Of a stretch of DNA of 64,000 nucleotides, positions 12,456 to 30,400 are shown one piece after another. The stretch's first letter is position 1. Each line of letters starts with the position of its first letter. The position numbers were made by a program, and so were the translations under genes. This stretch comes from Salvelinus alpinus (taxonomy: Eukaryota; Chordata; Actinopteri; Salmoniformes; Salmonidae). The notes under the pieces are model-generated. The model was not told where the DNA came from, did not search any database, and was given only the letters and a program-made list of their open reading frames with translations. The stretch is taken from the NCBI RefSeq assembly GCF_045679555.1, contig NC_092091.1, forward strand, positions 68,762,314 through 68,826,313, written 5' to 3'.

Positions 12456-13945
12456 AACTCAGCAAAAAAAGAAATGTCCTCTCACAGTCAACTACGTTTA
12501 TTTTCAGCAAACTTAACATGTGTAAATATTTGTATGAACACAACAAGATTCAACAACTGAGACATAAGTTGAACAAGTTCCACAGACATGTGACTAACAG
12601 AAATTGAATAATGTGTCCCTGAACAAAGGGGGGGTCAAAATCAAAAGTAACAGTCAGTATCTGGTGTGGCCACCAGCTGCATTAAGTACTACAGTGCATC
12701 TCCTCATGGACGGCACCAGATTTGCCAGATCTTACTGTGAGATGTTACTCCACTCTTCCACCAAGGCACCTGCAAGTTCCCGGACATTTCTGGGCGGAAT
12801 GGTCCTAGCCCTCACCCTCCGATCCAACAGGTCCCAGACGTGCTCAATGGGATTGAGATCCGGGCTCTTCACTGGCCATAGCAGAACACTGACATTCCTG
12901 TCTCGAAGGAAATCACACACAGAACGAGCAGTATGGCTGGTGGCATTGTCATGCTGGAGGGTCATGTCAGGGTGAGCCTGCAGGAAGGGTATCACATGAG
13001 GGAGGAGGATGTCTTCCCTGTAACGCACAGCGTTGAGAAGATTGCCTGCAATGACAACAAGCTCAGTCCGATGATGCTGTGACACACTGCCCCAGACCAT
13101 GACTCTCCACCTCCAAATCGATCCCACTCCAGAGTACAGGCCTTGGTATAACGTTCATTCCTTTGACGATAAACGAGAATCCGACCATCACCCCTGGTGA
13201 GACAAAACCGCGACTCGTCAGTGAAGAGCACTTTTTGCCAGTCCTGTCTGTTCCAACAACGGTGGGTTTGTGCCCATAGGCAACGTTGTTGCCAGTGATG
13301 TCTGGTGAGGACCTGCCTTACAACAGGCCTACAAGCCCTCAGTCCAGCCTCTCTCAGCCTATTGCGGACAGTCTGAGCACTGATGGAGAGATTGTGTGTT
13401 CCTGGTGTAACTCGGGCAGTTGTTGTTGCCATCCTGTACATGTCCCGCAGGTGTGATGTTCAGATGTACTGATCCTGTGCAGGTGTTGTTACACGTGGCC
13501 TGCCACTGCGAGGACAATCAGCTGTCCATCCTGTCTCCCTGTAGCGCTGTCTTAGGCATCTCACAGTACGGACATTGCAATTTATTGCACTGGCCACATC
13601 TGCAGACCTCATGCCTCCTTGCAGCATGCCTAAGGCATGTTCACGCAGATGAGCAGGGACCCTGGGCATCTTTCTTTTGGTGTTTTTCCAGAGTCAGTAG
13701 AAAGTTCTCTTTAGTGTCCTAAGTTTTCAGAACTGTGACCTTAATTGCCTACCGTCTTTAAGCTGTTAGTGTCTTAGCGACCGTTCCCCAGGTGCATGTT
13801 CATTAATTGTTTATGGTTAATTGAACAAGCATGGGAAAGTGTTTACACCCTTTACAATGACGATCTGTGAAGTTATTCGGATTTTTACAAATTATCTTTG
13901 AAAGACAGGGTCATGAAAAGGGGACGTTTCTTTTTTTGCTGAGTT
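12456..13945 (-). mobile_element. Tc1-like transposon with broken transposase, minus strand
   Basis: The ends AACTCAGCAAAAAAAGAAA and TTTCTTTTTTTGCTGAGTT are inverted repeats flanked by TA on both sides (12454-12455 and 13946-13947), the Tc1/mariner target. The minus strand encodes transposase pieces. The helix-turn-helix region is at 13460-13669 (ADVASAINCNVRTVRCLRQRY). The first catalytic aspartate is in VLFTDESRF at 12992-13441. The second is in LQHDNATSHTARSVCDFLRD with SPDLNPIEHVWD at 12732-13127. The pieces lie in different frames, so this copy cannot make a full transposase. Confidence 0.93.
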
Positions 13946-13947
13946 TA

Positions 13948-15100
13948 CAAGCTGGGCAATGTGGTGGCATTCACGCTAAAAAAAATGGTTCTGAATACCT
14001 GGGGTCTCCTCTCCTGAGTACAGCACAGGTAACGGTGGAAAATCCATGAAAAAAGTAGACACTTTGTTCTTAAAGAGCATTTTTTGCCTATTAAAACTAA
14101 GTGTAAACTTTTTCCCGGGGACTTATCCCCATAATCACTGCTGGTTAGTGTTCAGGCACCCCAGGGGGGAACTCGATCATTTATGGCACCCTTCCGGCCA
14201 ACATCACCACTTTCTGGCCATCTTATGTTATGCAGCCACTCCCAGTGGCCTTGATGCGCTCTGTGGCAGTCCTCAGTGTTAAGGCAACCCTGCTCCAGAG
14301 CCAGGTTCAACTTTATAATCCCTTGCTTAGGGGGGAGATCCTTATGCCAGAGCCACTGACTCCTTCACATTCATTATACTTATTTTCTTAAATTTGACAT
14401 CGTTAAATATACACTAGAAAACAGGAAATGGGGGTTTGAACCCATAACCTCATGGATTGAAGGCACATACTCAACTGCACAGCCATATTTTAAGGTTGAC
14501 AATTTACTACCATCTGCAATTATGGAATGTTTACTCACAAGTCTAATTCATTGGCTGATTCCTCCTGGTGACCTGGATGGAATTCTGTGATCTTTCCTTA
14601 AGCCATAGGAAGTCCCACCCAGTTGACTACTTCAAAATGCTGAAAGTCCTCAGTGGTGCTGCACATGCTAAAACAGGCTTTTGGGCACTAGAATCCTCAA
14701 ATCTCTAGGAGCACTCAAAGCAAAACAAATTAGAATTGAACCAATAACCTCTTTTGCAACTCTCAAAGTCAAACATACAAAGAGAAGTGCGAACACATGG
14801 CAGCTCTGGGGTTAAAGTGGATTTCACATCTTCCCATTTTTTCCTTCCCTCCCATTCAAAATAATAAAATGATGAGGTGCAACATGTCATCTTGTAAAGT
14901 GACTTTGAAGTTTCCATTCTGAGGCCTTAAGGAAATTAATATTCTATGTAATATAAAAACGAGTTACAGACTTTTCCCACTGAGGTAACCTATTGCAATC
15001 AGCAGGGGGTGAGACAGACGACTTGCACTTAACTCAGATTCATTCAACTCTAGATGTGACAAGAGAAAAGTATGGCAGGAGAGCAAAGCGCAAAATTGTA
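13948..15100. other. Intergenic between Tc1-like element and anp32b
   Basis: No gene was recognised. About 14600-14700 holds another copy of the dispersed repeat seen at 6930-7190. Confidence 0.4.
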
Positions 15101-15104
15101 ACAT

Positions 15105-15110
15105 TTTATT
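15105..15110 (-). terminator. Candidate anp32b poly(A) signal
   Basis: AATAAA on the minus strand lies about 510 bp past the anp32b stop codon, a reasonable 3' UTR length. A second T-rich stretch near 15215 could give a shorter transcript. Confidence 0.5.
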
Positions 15111-15621
15111 TACAAAGTAGTTTGGTCATACAGGAAGTAAAAATGTAGCTACAACCTTGATTTGTGCAACAGGCGGCCACAAAATCATAGCTCGCTCATC
15201 ACACAGCTGCTATAGCAATAATTTTATTGGGGGGGATAAGGAACGAAAAATAAAACAAAGACAAAAGAAGAGGGGGAAGAAATAATAAACCCAACAACAT
15301 AAAATATAAATTCAGAGTTCATCCAACAAAATATTAAAAAGCACAGACCCAAAACTAGATACCAGTCCCAAAGTCCTCACACAGGTATACATAAAGGGGG
15401 AGTTGACAGTGAAATTGTGGAATGCGGAGTGGTGCGCTGCTTGAGAACCTTGGGAATAGCTCTCGGTTCCATCGGGAGCAGGCAGCTCCACTCGGACCAC
15501 CCATCCAGTACAGTCTTTCCCCACACGGGGACTCAAAGCTGGGGGAGAGACGTGGCGTAGGCAGGGTGTAAGGGTGGAGAGGGAACGGGTTGGTAACTTG
15601 ACAGGCTCTTGTTTTTTGCTC

Positions 15622-20136
<4,515 letters not shown>

Positions 20137-20330
20137 CTCGCCCTACGAAAGTTGAACTTTTCTCTTGTGTGTCGGTGTAATTTATATTCAGTCCAAAGGC
20201 AGAGAGATGCCCTAATGGAGGAAGAATATGGGACTGTATAATGAACTGAGCCAAACGCCAAGTTACCCGCGGAGAGGAGAAACCATGGAGGGAAACGGGA
20301 CTAAAACAAAATATATTCTCAATAGCGCCA
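20137..20330 (-). promoter_or_regulatory. anp32b 5' UTR and probable promoter region
   Basis: This is the sequence just upstream of the minus-strand start codon. It includes a GC-richer stretch at about 20255-20300 and no clear TATA box. Placement as a promoter is by position only. Confidence 0.35.
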
Positions 20331-23209
20331 TCTCTGGTCAGAAACGCTCACTGCCGTTAAACAGGCATTGCAGTCACAAAACATGACGCTGCCATGAAAC
20401 AACTGGGGTGCGATTTATTTCTGGGGTGAAAAGTGATGTATTATTTACAATTCTAAGTTTAAACAAATGTTTTTTGTCAGTCTTTTTATCTGATTATTTT
20501 TTATAAAAATAACCAGTTTGTAACATTTTGTAATTCGGAGATTATTTTAAACATATTTAATAAATCAATTGATTACATAATCAGAAATCATTGCAATGAG
20601 TTCTAAAGAAAAAACAAATGAAATCAGAACTATTATTTACTTATCTATCTACAGCAGAGATGTTTGAGCTCCCCTCCCAGCCTTGACCCCACTCTTCGAG
20701 GGTGTCTCAGGGGGATTTGGGATATGCAAAAAGTACATTTCCATTTCACACGTGTATAATATACACTGGTACATGTGTGAAACAGGACAAACCCAAGCAA
20801 CCACCTAATTATTGTATTATTTAAAAGGCCTTATTTTGAAATTAATTATTAAGATACCTGTTGACAAGGCAGCGGCAAATAAATTTCATAGCATTCTTTG
20901 TTTATCAGTACATTTCAACGTAACCTAAACACATGACATTGTTGTCCTAATGTACATATGCTCAATAAACATTACACCCTATTTAATGTGTGTACACTTA
21001 TTTCATTTACCAATAATCAGCATCTCAAGCAATATGAAGATTCCCAACAATCTCATACAATTTGCCCTTTTATTAGAACCGGTAGGTAGAGTGCGTTTAT
21101 TTGGTTTACAGTGAAGGGAGCATTGTATATGCACACCGTGATGGGGTACTTCTCCCTTACGCTTCCTGCATAGAGACGCAAGATCCCTGAAGCAGAAGAA
21201 CACACCAGTGTGCCTCCCGCTACCACCAAAGAGCACCTTCTCTCTCTGTCAGAACAAGAAACACTTACACCTATGGCAATTATGAACCAGCAACAAATTA
21301 CCTTAGTGAAAATTGATATTCATCAACAAGCCAATTTATTTATTTAAATTTTTTATTTTTCAATGAAAGAGTCTCTTGCATCTCTAAGTGCATCTCTACA
21401 AAAGCCTTTCGTAGGATCTAGTCAGGTCACCAACGTGTGTCCTATTCAAGACTAACGGTACCTATACAACTACTATGCTTGAGATAGCTATGTGTTTCTA
21501 TTTTGGTGTGGATTTTAATTAATATGGTGGTAACATTTGTAAAATTGTAATCACAGCTTTTAAATCACAATATGTAAAACATGAAAACAGCATTTTTGTA
21601 TCTTGGATATGAATGCAACTATGGAAGTTGCTAAAATAAATACCATTACAGGCCCTACTGTACTATGCTGTATATTTCAACCATGTTTTGAACATGGTAA
21701 TCGGTAATAGAAAGTATTTACCAGGAGAGGGCACTGCAATGTCTTTGTACAACCTCCTCAAACTCATGAGGTTATCATGCATTATGGGTGTGTGTGGGTG
21801 ACTTCTCTCCTCTCTGACTGTATCTGCTTATCTAATCGATTGCTTAGAAATATGTGCAAGCCTTTAAAGGGGCAATCAGCAGTGGAAACAATAACAGAGT
21901 GTTTTTTCGCTGCCCCTGTTTTAGTAAACGGCTGAGGGAGAAATGTAACCACTCTCAATTCATAGACAGAGGTATGGATGCAAGGACTGACCAGCCATGA
22001 AATCAAAATTATAATTTTAAACATGTTTTGAGGCTACTTAGTTTACAAACATTGGAGTAAAAAAAGCTTATATTTTGGGTTCTGATGGGGTAGGATAGTT
22101 GAACTAAGCTCATGAGGCATTTATAAATTATATTCTTCAAGAATCAATGGGTACAAATCATTAATTTATACATCCAAAAATGGATGTAGCAAGTGCAGAT
22201 TGCCACTTAAAGAGACAGAAGGGGGTACATTATTGTGAACCGGCTGAGTATAATATCTATGGAATTGTTAGTGTGTTAGTTGCTTTGATTTTGACAGCAG
22301 GATCCCAGCAAACTGATTTTCCTCAACATGCATTTTTCAAGGTAGTTTTGTGTATGTGTGTGTGTCCTCATTTGTTGCACATTGAGTAACTTTTTTGGTT
22401 GATCTACTATTGCTTTGCATGTTCTGCATAAGTGTCATTGTCAAACTCCCCTCCAAAGCTGAAGATGAAAATAGAGGAGGTGTCACATATCTGGTAGTCC
22501 ATAGATTATTTGTAGGGCAGTACTCTTTGTGGCCTTGCATTGGAAGTTGCTAGTCTCCCATAATTAACTGTTTAGGCTATGGTTTACTTAGTATTTTCAA
22601 TGGCTAACAAAGTACTTGGCCGTCTACTAAGTTGATGTAAAATTATTGTTTGAGAAATTCTATTTGACACTAAGTACAGTAATCAAGTATAGGGCCTCTT
22701 AGTAGCACTGTGCCTGACTGAAGACTGATAGGCAGTTGAGTCTTATTTGCTCTTAGTGAAGCAGTGGCTTCCAGAGAGGCTTACTGGCTCAGACACAGAA
22801 AGCCGAGGCTTCAATGTGCAGGGAGAAGATTGAGAACACGCCCAGAGAATGAGCAGCTCCCTTGCGATGAGATAAGATGGTTATGCCTTCACTCTACTGT
22901 AGAAGACCCTGAGGCGCAGGGTAGGGGTGCTACTTTTGCCGCCAGATTCAAAACAAAACATGTCGGTATTTCAAGGTTTTGTGTCTATGTTCTTCCTTTG
23001 TGAGAAAGAAAAAACAACAGCCATAAAGTTATCTTTTTGTCAGACTAGATAGTATTCAGTGAATGGATTGGAGGACATTGTGTTTACTTTCCAACTTATA
23101 GGAATGTATACTGTAGTTCCAGTGAATCTGGTATATAGGATACATTTTCTCCGCACTGTAGTTTTCGAAAGAGAAAAATACATGGCCTAAAGTATGTAGA
23201 CTATGTATT
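20331..23209. other. Intergenic between anp32b and hemgn
   Basis: No gene was recognised. About 21870-22260 is a dispersed salmonid-type repeat ('aaaggggcaatcagcagt', 'atggatgcaaggactgacca'). The remainder is AT-rich. Confidence 0.4.
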
Positions 23210-23400
23210 CAGTGTTTGACTTGGGAAGGAGCTCCCCAGAGCTGAGTATCGGCACCTCAAATGTTCTACTGCTTGAGCTCCTGTTCCTCTTAAAGAATAT
23301 TAGCTCAAAAGTATTGTGGAACTTCTGCACCTAAATATAAACAGTACCGTCACCCAAAGTGAGTACCGGCGGCACCTTTTTCAGTCCAAGTCAAACACTG
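23210..23400. mobile_element. MITE upstream of hemgn, 191 bp
   Basis: The terminal inverted repeats are CAGTGTTTGACTTGG at the left and CCAAGTCAAACACTG at the right. The interior is non-coding. The CAGTG start suggests a hAT-type non-autonomous element, but I could not confirm an 8-bp target duplication. Confidence 0.8.
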
Positions 23401-23755
23401 TATCTATGTAGGGCCGGTGTGGAGCCTTCCGGAATGTGTTCATGTCTATGGCTATACCCTTCTAACGAGCTGCACACAGTCTATCTCAGAAGCGTTGACT
23501 CACAGCTAGCTAGCCTACCTACACTGTCTGCCTCAGTCCCTCTGGGCTTTATTTCCTCTTGTTGAACCCTACTGTGCTCCTTCTCATATCACTGACTGGA
23601 TATTGCATAACACCGAGGGAGAAATTGCCTGAATTCAGTCATTCTCTCTCCTGAGCACCAGTGACACACTCCGCACCTTTTATTTATACTGTGCTGCTAG
23701 CTATTCTCAGACACACACATCTGTATAGGTAGCCCCATGACAACTCTCTCTCTCT

Positions 23756-23756
<1 letters not shown>

Positions 23757-23799
<43 letters not shown>
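23757..23799. repeat. (CA)n microsatellite
   Basis: About 20 CA units follow a CT run, roughly 235 bp upstream of the hemgn start codon. Confidence 0.95.
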
Positions 23800-23800
<1 letters not shown>

Positions 23801-23862
23801 CCAGCAACATGGCCTGCTTTTTTATGCCCGTTTTGTGCCAACTCCTCCACCTTTACAAATAC

Positions 23863-23868
23863 GATAAG
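23863..23868 (+). promoter_or_regulatory. Candidate GATA-factor site upstream of hemgn
   Basis: GATAAG lies about 170 bp before the hemgn start codon. Mammalian hemogen is a known GATA1 target, so the site is plausible. A six-base match alone is weak evidence. Confidence 0.3.
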
Positions 23869-24033
23869 AGCTGAGCCATAAGAACTCTTCCAGGGCTATG
23901 GTAATGGTTAACCAGATAATGATTTTTTTGGGGGCGGGACTTGCAAAGAGACATCATTTTTTCTCAACGTTTTTACCCCTCTCTGCTCACTTGCCCCTCT
24001 CAACAAGTTACATTAATTTCTACAGGAGGCAAA

Positions 24034-26507
24034 ATGAAGGGGACGTTCGATAAAGAGAAACCAGAGTTGGAATATAAAAACCCCAATGATCACCAAGGTA
24101 AATGACCTCTGAACATGGTCTCTATTCTGTGTTTTATAGTGAAATATCCAGTTATTTCTCAGATGTACCACTGTTCTCTGGAAAAGGTTACTATCTTAGT
24201 CCTAGTATTAGTATGTCATAGTGTCCTTTTATTTGTTAACATTGGCTCTATTCATGCATATTCCTGCCAATGTATTTTGCTGCAAACTGGGTCACAAAGG
24301 ACTTACTGATGGTTGATCTGTCCAAACAGATGTACCACTAAGATGATTGCAACTCAATAGGAACATGTATTTGGAAGACAATTTTACTGTAGATGTTCTC
24401 TGTTTGTGTCCAGACATAAGTCTGTTTGTGTCTCATACTGTATGTTTGTAGTCCCAGACACCATGTACTAACATGTACTAATCATCCTATACAATACTGT
24501 TTTCAATTCAACTTTTTCTTTCAAAAGCAGCTCAAACAATGTAAAAATGAACTATAGCCATTGAATTCTACCGTGCAAATATAGAGTGAGTTATAGGGAA
24601 ATAATGCATGCTCTAGAATGCCCTTCAAGCCAATCAGAATGGACTATTCAACAATGCCATGGTATAATATGTACTATCATCCTATACTTTGGTATGCTGA
24701 TGGTTTATACAACTGCTGCTACATAGCTGCATTGGTTTTGCAGTCAATTTCTGACACAAATCATACAACAGCATAAACTACTGGAGCATTCAAATATGGA
24801 GAGAGTTTTGTTACCACAGCATAAACCAGTAATTGATCAAGTACAGAGAGGACAGTGAACAAAATCATAATGAAACAAAGTGCCTAAGTAACCCAATTTT
24901 TATTGAACCATTGTCAGTTTATTACGATATTTACTAAATGTGTCTTACACTCTGACTATTGATGTAATAGAATTCAAATGAGGAATGAGAGTGAAGTGTC
25001 CTGTCTGTTGTTGATAGCTGACTGACTGACTGGCTGACTGGTGTATGTTGGTCGGTGTTACAGGTGGGATCCAGCGGCGGCTAAGAGACAGAGACCTTCT
25101 CAAGAAAAGAAAGGCAGAGGCCGAGGAGAAGGCGATTAACCAGTGGGTTTATGGGTAAATGTAGACATTAAGAAGAGGTGCAGAACTAGTAATGGAAGAG
25201 GAAGAGGCTTAGATTTGAACCACTAATGACGGTTTTGTGCTTCAGCCGACAAATGTATTTAACTAGAAACTTGAGTGGACTATGTGGGCTTCAATACAGC
25301 TGCCAAGCCCTTTGTCCTTATTGGCTTACTCTAGTGCTTGCTTACATGCTTAAATAAGTTTGGCTGAAAAGCCACTTAACATGACTTTATGTTTTTGTAT
25401 GTTTAAAGAATGTAAGACCAGAAAATAGTAATAGATGTGTTGTACATGCATAAATAAAGTTGTGTACATGAAACAATATATTTGATAATGATCGTATTTG
25501 GCTGCCTATCGGTCTTCCAGCCCATATTGTCCAATATGAAGCCAGAGGAAACCAAAGGTTGCCTAGGCGTTTCCAACTATTGGCACCACACATTTAGATC
25601 AAGGACTTTGCACTATCAACAATGCATGAATGAATATCGCCAAGCTTATCAACGTAATCAGCTGCAAAGTGTAAACATTCCAGTTGCGGGGAAGTGTATA
25701 ATGACGACCCACAATTACATTTCTATTTGTGTGACATCAGGGTAGAGAGCAGGAGGAAGAGAGCGAGGGGAAGAGAGGAGAAGAGTAGCTCGGGAAGACG
25801 AGGAAGGCCAAGGAAGACTGATCCAACACCGGAGCTCCCGGCTTCCCAGGAAGAGCCAGAACAGGAGGCTGTCATTGTAAAGGTGGTGTCCAAACCAGTG
25901 GAAGTCACCCCTGCCCCTACCTTGATCTCACTATCCCCATTCCTTCCGGTGGACCCTAGCCCGCCAGAATCACTACCGGCGTATGTTCCCCCCGTCCCAG
26001 CCCCTATCCCTATCCTTGCCCCTGCTCCTGTGCCTGTTGTTGCCCCTTCTCCAATGTATAACCCTGTTACTGCCCCTGCACCTTCCCTGTTGGAGACCCT
26101 GTACACAGAAGGCAGTGACCAGGGTAGTGACACCCTGGACCAGGTGCTGATTGAGGACTTGGGTCCTGATGAGAAGGAAGTCATCCCTCCATCTCAAAAC
26201 AACCGGGGCACTGATCAAGGTACTAATGGCATCAATTAATTGATGTCTCTTTGCAGTCATGTACTTGACTTCTGAATATACTGAAGTGGCTGGCCAATGA
26301 GCTCATTGGGATGTTATCTAGCTGTGAGGGATATGATCTTGTCACATATAGTATAATCAGAAATGTTAAACTAACCACCTTTCTGTCATAGGTTCAAGTG
26401 AGGAGCCGTCTGTCAATGTGCCTGAACAGAATAGAGTGTTCTCTACGTTCCCCAGGTTCTACACTGGTGCTCCTTCACAAGATCATCCACCAAGAAACTT
26501 CTTCTGA
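24034..26507 (+). CDS. hemgn: Hemogen (erythroid nuclear protein)
   Basis: Four exons join in phase to 249 aa: 24034-24097, 25064-25154, 25741-26219 and 26392-26507 (TGA at 26505-26507). The start is the ATG of MKGTFDKEKPELEY. Exon 2 encodes the hallmark N-terminal block GIQRRLRDRDLLKKRKAEAEEK, a basic helical stretch typical of hemogen. Exon 3 encodes basic KRARGREEK and GRRGRPRKTD (a nuclear localisation and AT-hook-like segment), then a long Pro/Ala/Val-rich stretch (about residues 110-160) and an acidic region. The tail is about 38 aa and ends RNFF. Hemogen is a nuclear regulator of erythroid differentiation that recruits acetyltransferase and supports GATA1 output. Reading through the exon 3 donor would give a slightly shorter protein ending at 26239, so the last exon is the least certain part. 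Trmo follows on the same strand 0.9 kb downstream. Confidence 0.85.
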
Positions 26508-26754
26508 AATCCACTCAGATCTGGCCTCTGATAGCACACAGACAGATTACATGCATAGTAATCTATTCTGTCAACATGTGCATTTGAGAGGTGATGCAGT
26601 TTTGCCTTACTGGTTAACTCATAGAGTATGGATACGAAATGTTATGTACAACGAAATGCATGAATTCCAGCTTTAAACCTACCCATGGATTTATTTATTT
26701 TTGCTTCATGAATGGTGTCTAAATTTGTTATGTTGCAAGAACTGCACTGTCTGT

Positions 26755-26762
26755 ATTTAATA
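26755..26762 (+). terminator. Candidate hemgn poly(A) signal
   Basis: An AATAAA lies about 250 bp after the hemgn stop ('tatttaataaatgattt'). Another AATAAA follows near 26891. Confidence 0.5.
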
Positions 26763-27407
26763 AATGATTTGTACAAGCTAAATATGGCAGCATTTGAAAA
26801 TACATTTGTATTTAATCATTTCTGGTAACTGTGTTTTCTAATTGTGATTTTTTTTTATACCAATGGTTTATTTGAGATAAGCGCTATGATAATAAAAGTG
26901 TGATGCTTTGTTGATAATATGACTGTCTCCTTGTTATGATCATCTACAAAATAAGAACAAGTCTCAGTTCCTCAATACTACCCTCTGCTGTCCTTTTACA
27001 GTAGTGAAACAATCTCGAAGGAGTCATTATATATATTCAATATTACAGTACACATGTTGTTTTGACATTTCTCTAAACTGACAACCATGAAAAATAGTTA
27101 TTTCTACGAGTTTCATCCATAACTCTCCAACAGGACACGAGTTAGATTTTTTGCTTCACAATTTACATAATCATTTGCGCATGCTTGCTACAGCAGTCAG
27201 TCACCGCTTTCCATTAGTAAGTTGCTGGTTGGCCAGCTAGAAATGACGACACACATGCGCGGAAGCATTTCAGCAGAGATGTGTAATTTTGTTAGACAGC
27301 ATAAACAATCTCTGATATTTTACAACATTATCAGATGTTATTGTATGAATTCTGATTATTTAATCTAATCAATGACAAACTAGCAAAGCAATCAAGACAC
27401 TATCAAA

Positions 27408-30400
27408 ATGTCTGCCACTTGCAACTGTACCGAGCATGTCAACAAACTCAACCAGCAGATATCTGTCATGCGAAAAGAAATCAAGAATCTCAGGTATGAA
27501 ATTAATGCATAATGTAAAGCATGGCATCTTGAAAAAAAAACATCTAGCTAAGTCGTTATTCGTATTACATACTGACTATATGCTGCTGACCATAATGTGT
27601 CAACACAGGTATTAAAATGTTCCCCCCCACCCAGGCAATTGTTGGACAGTGCTGTTCGTTCTCATCGAAAACACATGACATCTCTCCAGTCTGCTTTGAC
27701 ACACATTGGCCAGAGTCGATCTCCAAAGAGTCAGCCGGGGCCACAGGCAGAACTAGAGACACAGAATTCACTTGAGAAAGGTAGCTGGCTAAGGCACTCG
27801 ATTTCTCGCTTATATCCCTCTCATATCTTCCCCGCATAACTTGTCTTGATCATTGTTTAGCTTTATCTGACTGGCACTTAATTAGAACTTCTATTCAATA
27901 TAGAATCAATATAGAAATATCGCACACAAAGGATCTTCCGCTTATCAGACTTGCTTCCAATGAGAATAATTTTTTATGAGAATGACATGATCTATAGCTT
28001 GCATTTCTATCTGAAATATGTTTGGTCTGGCACAAAGCTAGATAATGGACCTTTAATCATTGTTTGAAAATGTCAATTTCTCCTTCACAGGGACCATCCA
28101 GACAGTCCCCATAGGTTACATCAGCTCCTGTTTCTCAGTGAAGAATGGCACCCCCAGACAGCCAACCATATGTGGGCCCTCCAGGGCCACCCTTCAGATC
28201 CAGCAGAGTGTTTTCAACAACCCTGAACACTCACTGGTCGGCCTGGACAACTACTCTCATGTCTGGTACGTACTAGAGACTGGGATAGGGAGCCAAACTT
28301 AGTAGAGGGGGTAGCTAGCTAAACTTAAGGCTGTTTAAGAAGGTAGCAATGTCAGTACTACATAAAACAATCTGTATTTTTTGCAAAGACAGTTCTCTCA
28401 TTAGCTAAACGTATCAAGGATGTCACAATCATTTTCTTAGTCATAAACTGTTTTGATCAACTTACATCCCAATATTCCCAATTTGTCTACACTTGTACAA
28501 TAAATACATTAGCCTGCTTTCACTCATTCCATTTCCAGGGTCATCTTCCTGTTCCATAAGAACGGCCACCTGAGTTATAAGGCTAAGGTGAAGCCACCCA
28601 GACTGAACGGCCAGAGGGTTGGGGTGTACTCCACACGTAGCCCCCACCGGCCCAACGCTTTGGGTCTGACCCTGGCCAAGCTGGACAGAGTCACAGGTTA
28701 GTATCAGTCGCCAGAAACAGCTCGAATTGCTTTGCTTTTCTGCGCAGTGTGACGGTGCTCCGTCTAAAGGTGCGTCCCCAAATATATAATCCCCAGAATG
28801 TTGCAGAGTCTCATTTCAGATTGAGCAGTACATTGTGTGTGTGAGAGAGTGAGTTTGTGGGTGTGTCCGACATTATTGCAGGTATGCTTAGCCTTATTGT
28901 CCCCATAATTGCTAAGCCATAGGCACACTATTGTTCAGTGTTGAACTGCCTGCTATGTGGATTGGTGTATTTTATGAAATAAACAGTTCACTTTCTACTT
29001 TAAAGGTGACACACTTCATCTGAGTGAGATAGACATGATCGCAGGCACCCCTGTCCTCGATATCAAACCCTACATCTCTGACTATGACTCCCCACACAGT
29101 AGACTGGACATTGACACGGATACTTATGACTCTGGCGTCCAACCTGAGAGCGCCAGTGTACCATCAGAAGAGGGGACCACCAGTGTGGAGAAGCTGCATT
29201 CAGACTCAGTTGCTTCGTTCTCCTGTACTGTTGATCCCCAGTTGGACTTGGGGGTTGAGAGACGGGATAGTCATAGCGCAGACCCCAGAATACTCTACTC
29301 AAAAGACAAATCCAAAGTTCACATCCTCTATCCAGGCGATGCCTCCAGGTTTTCTGCTCCGAAAGCCTTGGGCAAAGACCTCACCACTGTGCTGGGGGAG
29401 CTCAAAGCCTACATCAGCGAGGGACATGACCGCCTCACCCTGGGGAGCTCTGTAGGAAAGTCTCAGGCTTCAGATGGCCCTAAAACCAAGCCATTGGAGC
29501 CAGTGGAGGATAGTGCTAGGCCCTGCTATGGGGAAGAGGCCTACAGCACCATCGCTGGCTGGATCAGGGAGCCTCCTGTGACCAGTCTGGAGGTGCGCTT
29601 CACCCCCCATGCAGAGAGAGAGCTGGGGGAGTTCCTTGCCCCCATCAATACAGGTAAGCCTATGCTTTGGGAAAGTATTCAGACCCCTTGACTTTTTCCA
29701 TATTTTGTTACATTACAGCCTTATTCTAAAATGGATTACATTTTACATTTTTTTAAATCCTCAAACTACCCCATAATGACAAAGCGAAAGCAGGTATATT
29801 TTTTTTGCAAATGTATATATCTTTTTTTTAATGGCTTATTTCCATAATTATTCAGACTTTGCTATGAGACTCGAAATTGAGCTCAGGTGCATCCTGTTTC
29901 CATTTATCATTCTTGAGATGTTTCTACAACTTGATTGGAGTCCACCTGTGGTAAATTCAATTGATTGGACATGATTTGGAAAGGCACACACCTTTCTATA
30001 TAAGGTCCCACAGTTGACAGTGCATGTCAGGGATTGTCCGTAGAGCTCCGACACATGATTGTGTCGAGGCACAGACCTGGGGAAGGGTACCAAAACATTT
30101 CTGCAGCATTGAAGGTCTCCAAGAACACAGTGGCCTCAATCATTCTTAAATGGAAGAAGTTTGGAACCACCAAGACTTCCTAGATCTGGCCGCTCGGCAA
30201 AACTGAGCAATCGGGGGAGAAGAACCTTGGTCAGGTGGGTGACCAAGAACCCGATGGTCACTCTGACAGACTTCCAGAGTTCCTCTGTGGAGATGGGAGA
30301 ACCTTCCAGAAGGACAACCATCTCTGCAGCACTCCACCAATTAGGCCTTTATGGTAGAGTGGCCAGACGGAAGCCACTCCTTTGTAAAAGGCACATGATA

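Noticed and set aside
25482-25745. 87-residue open frame between hemgn exons 2 and 3
   Set aside because: It is intronic, with no splice fit and no recognised motif.
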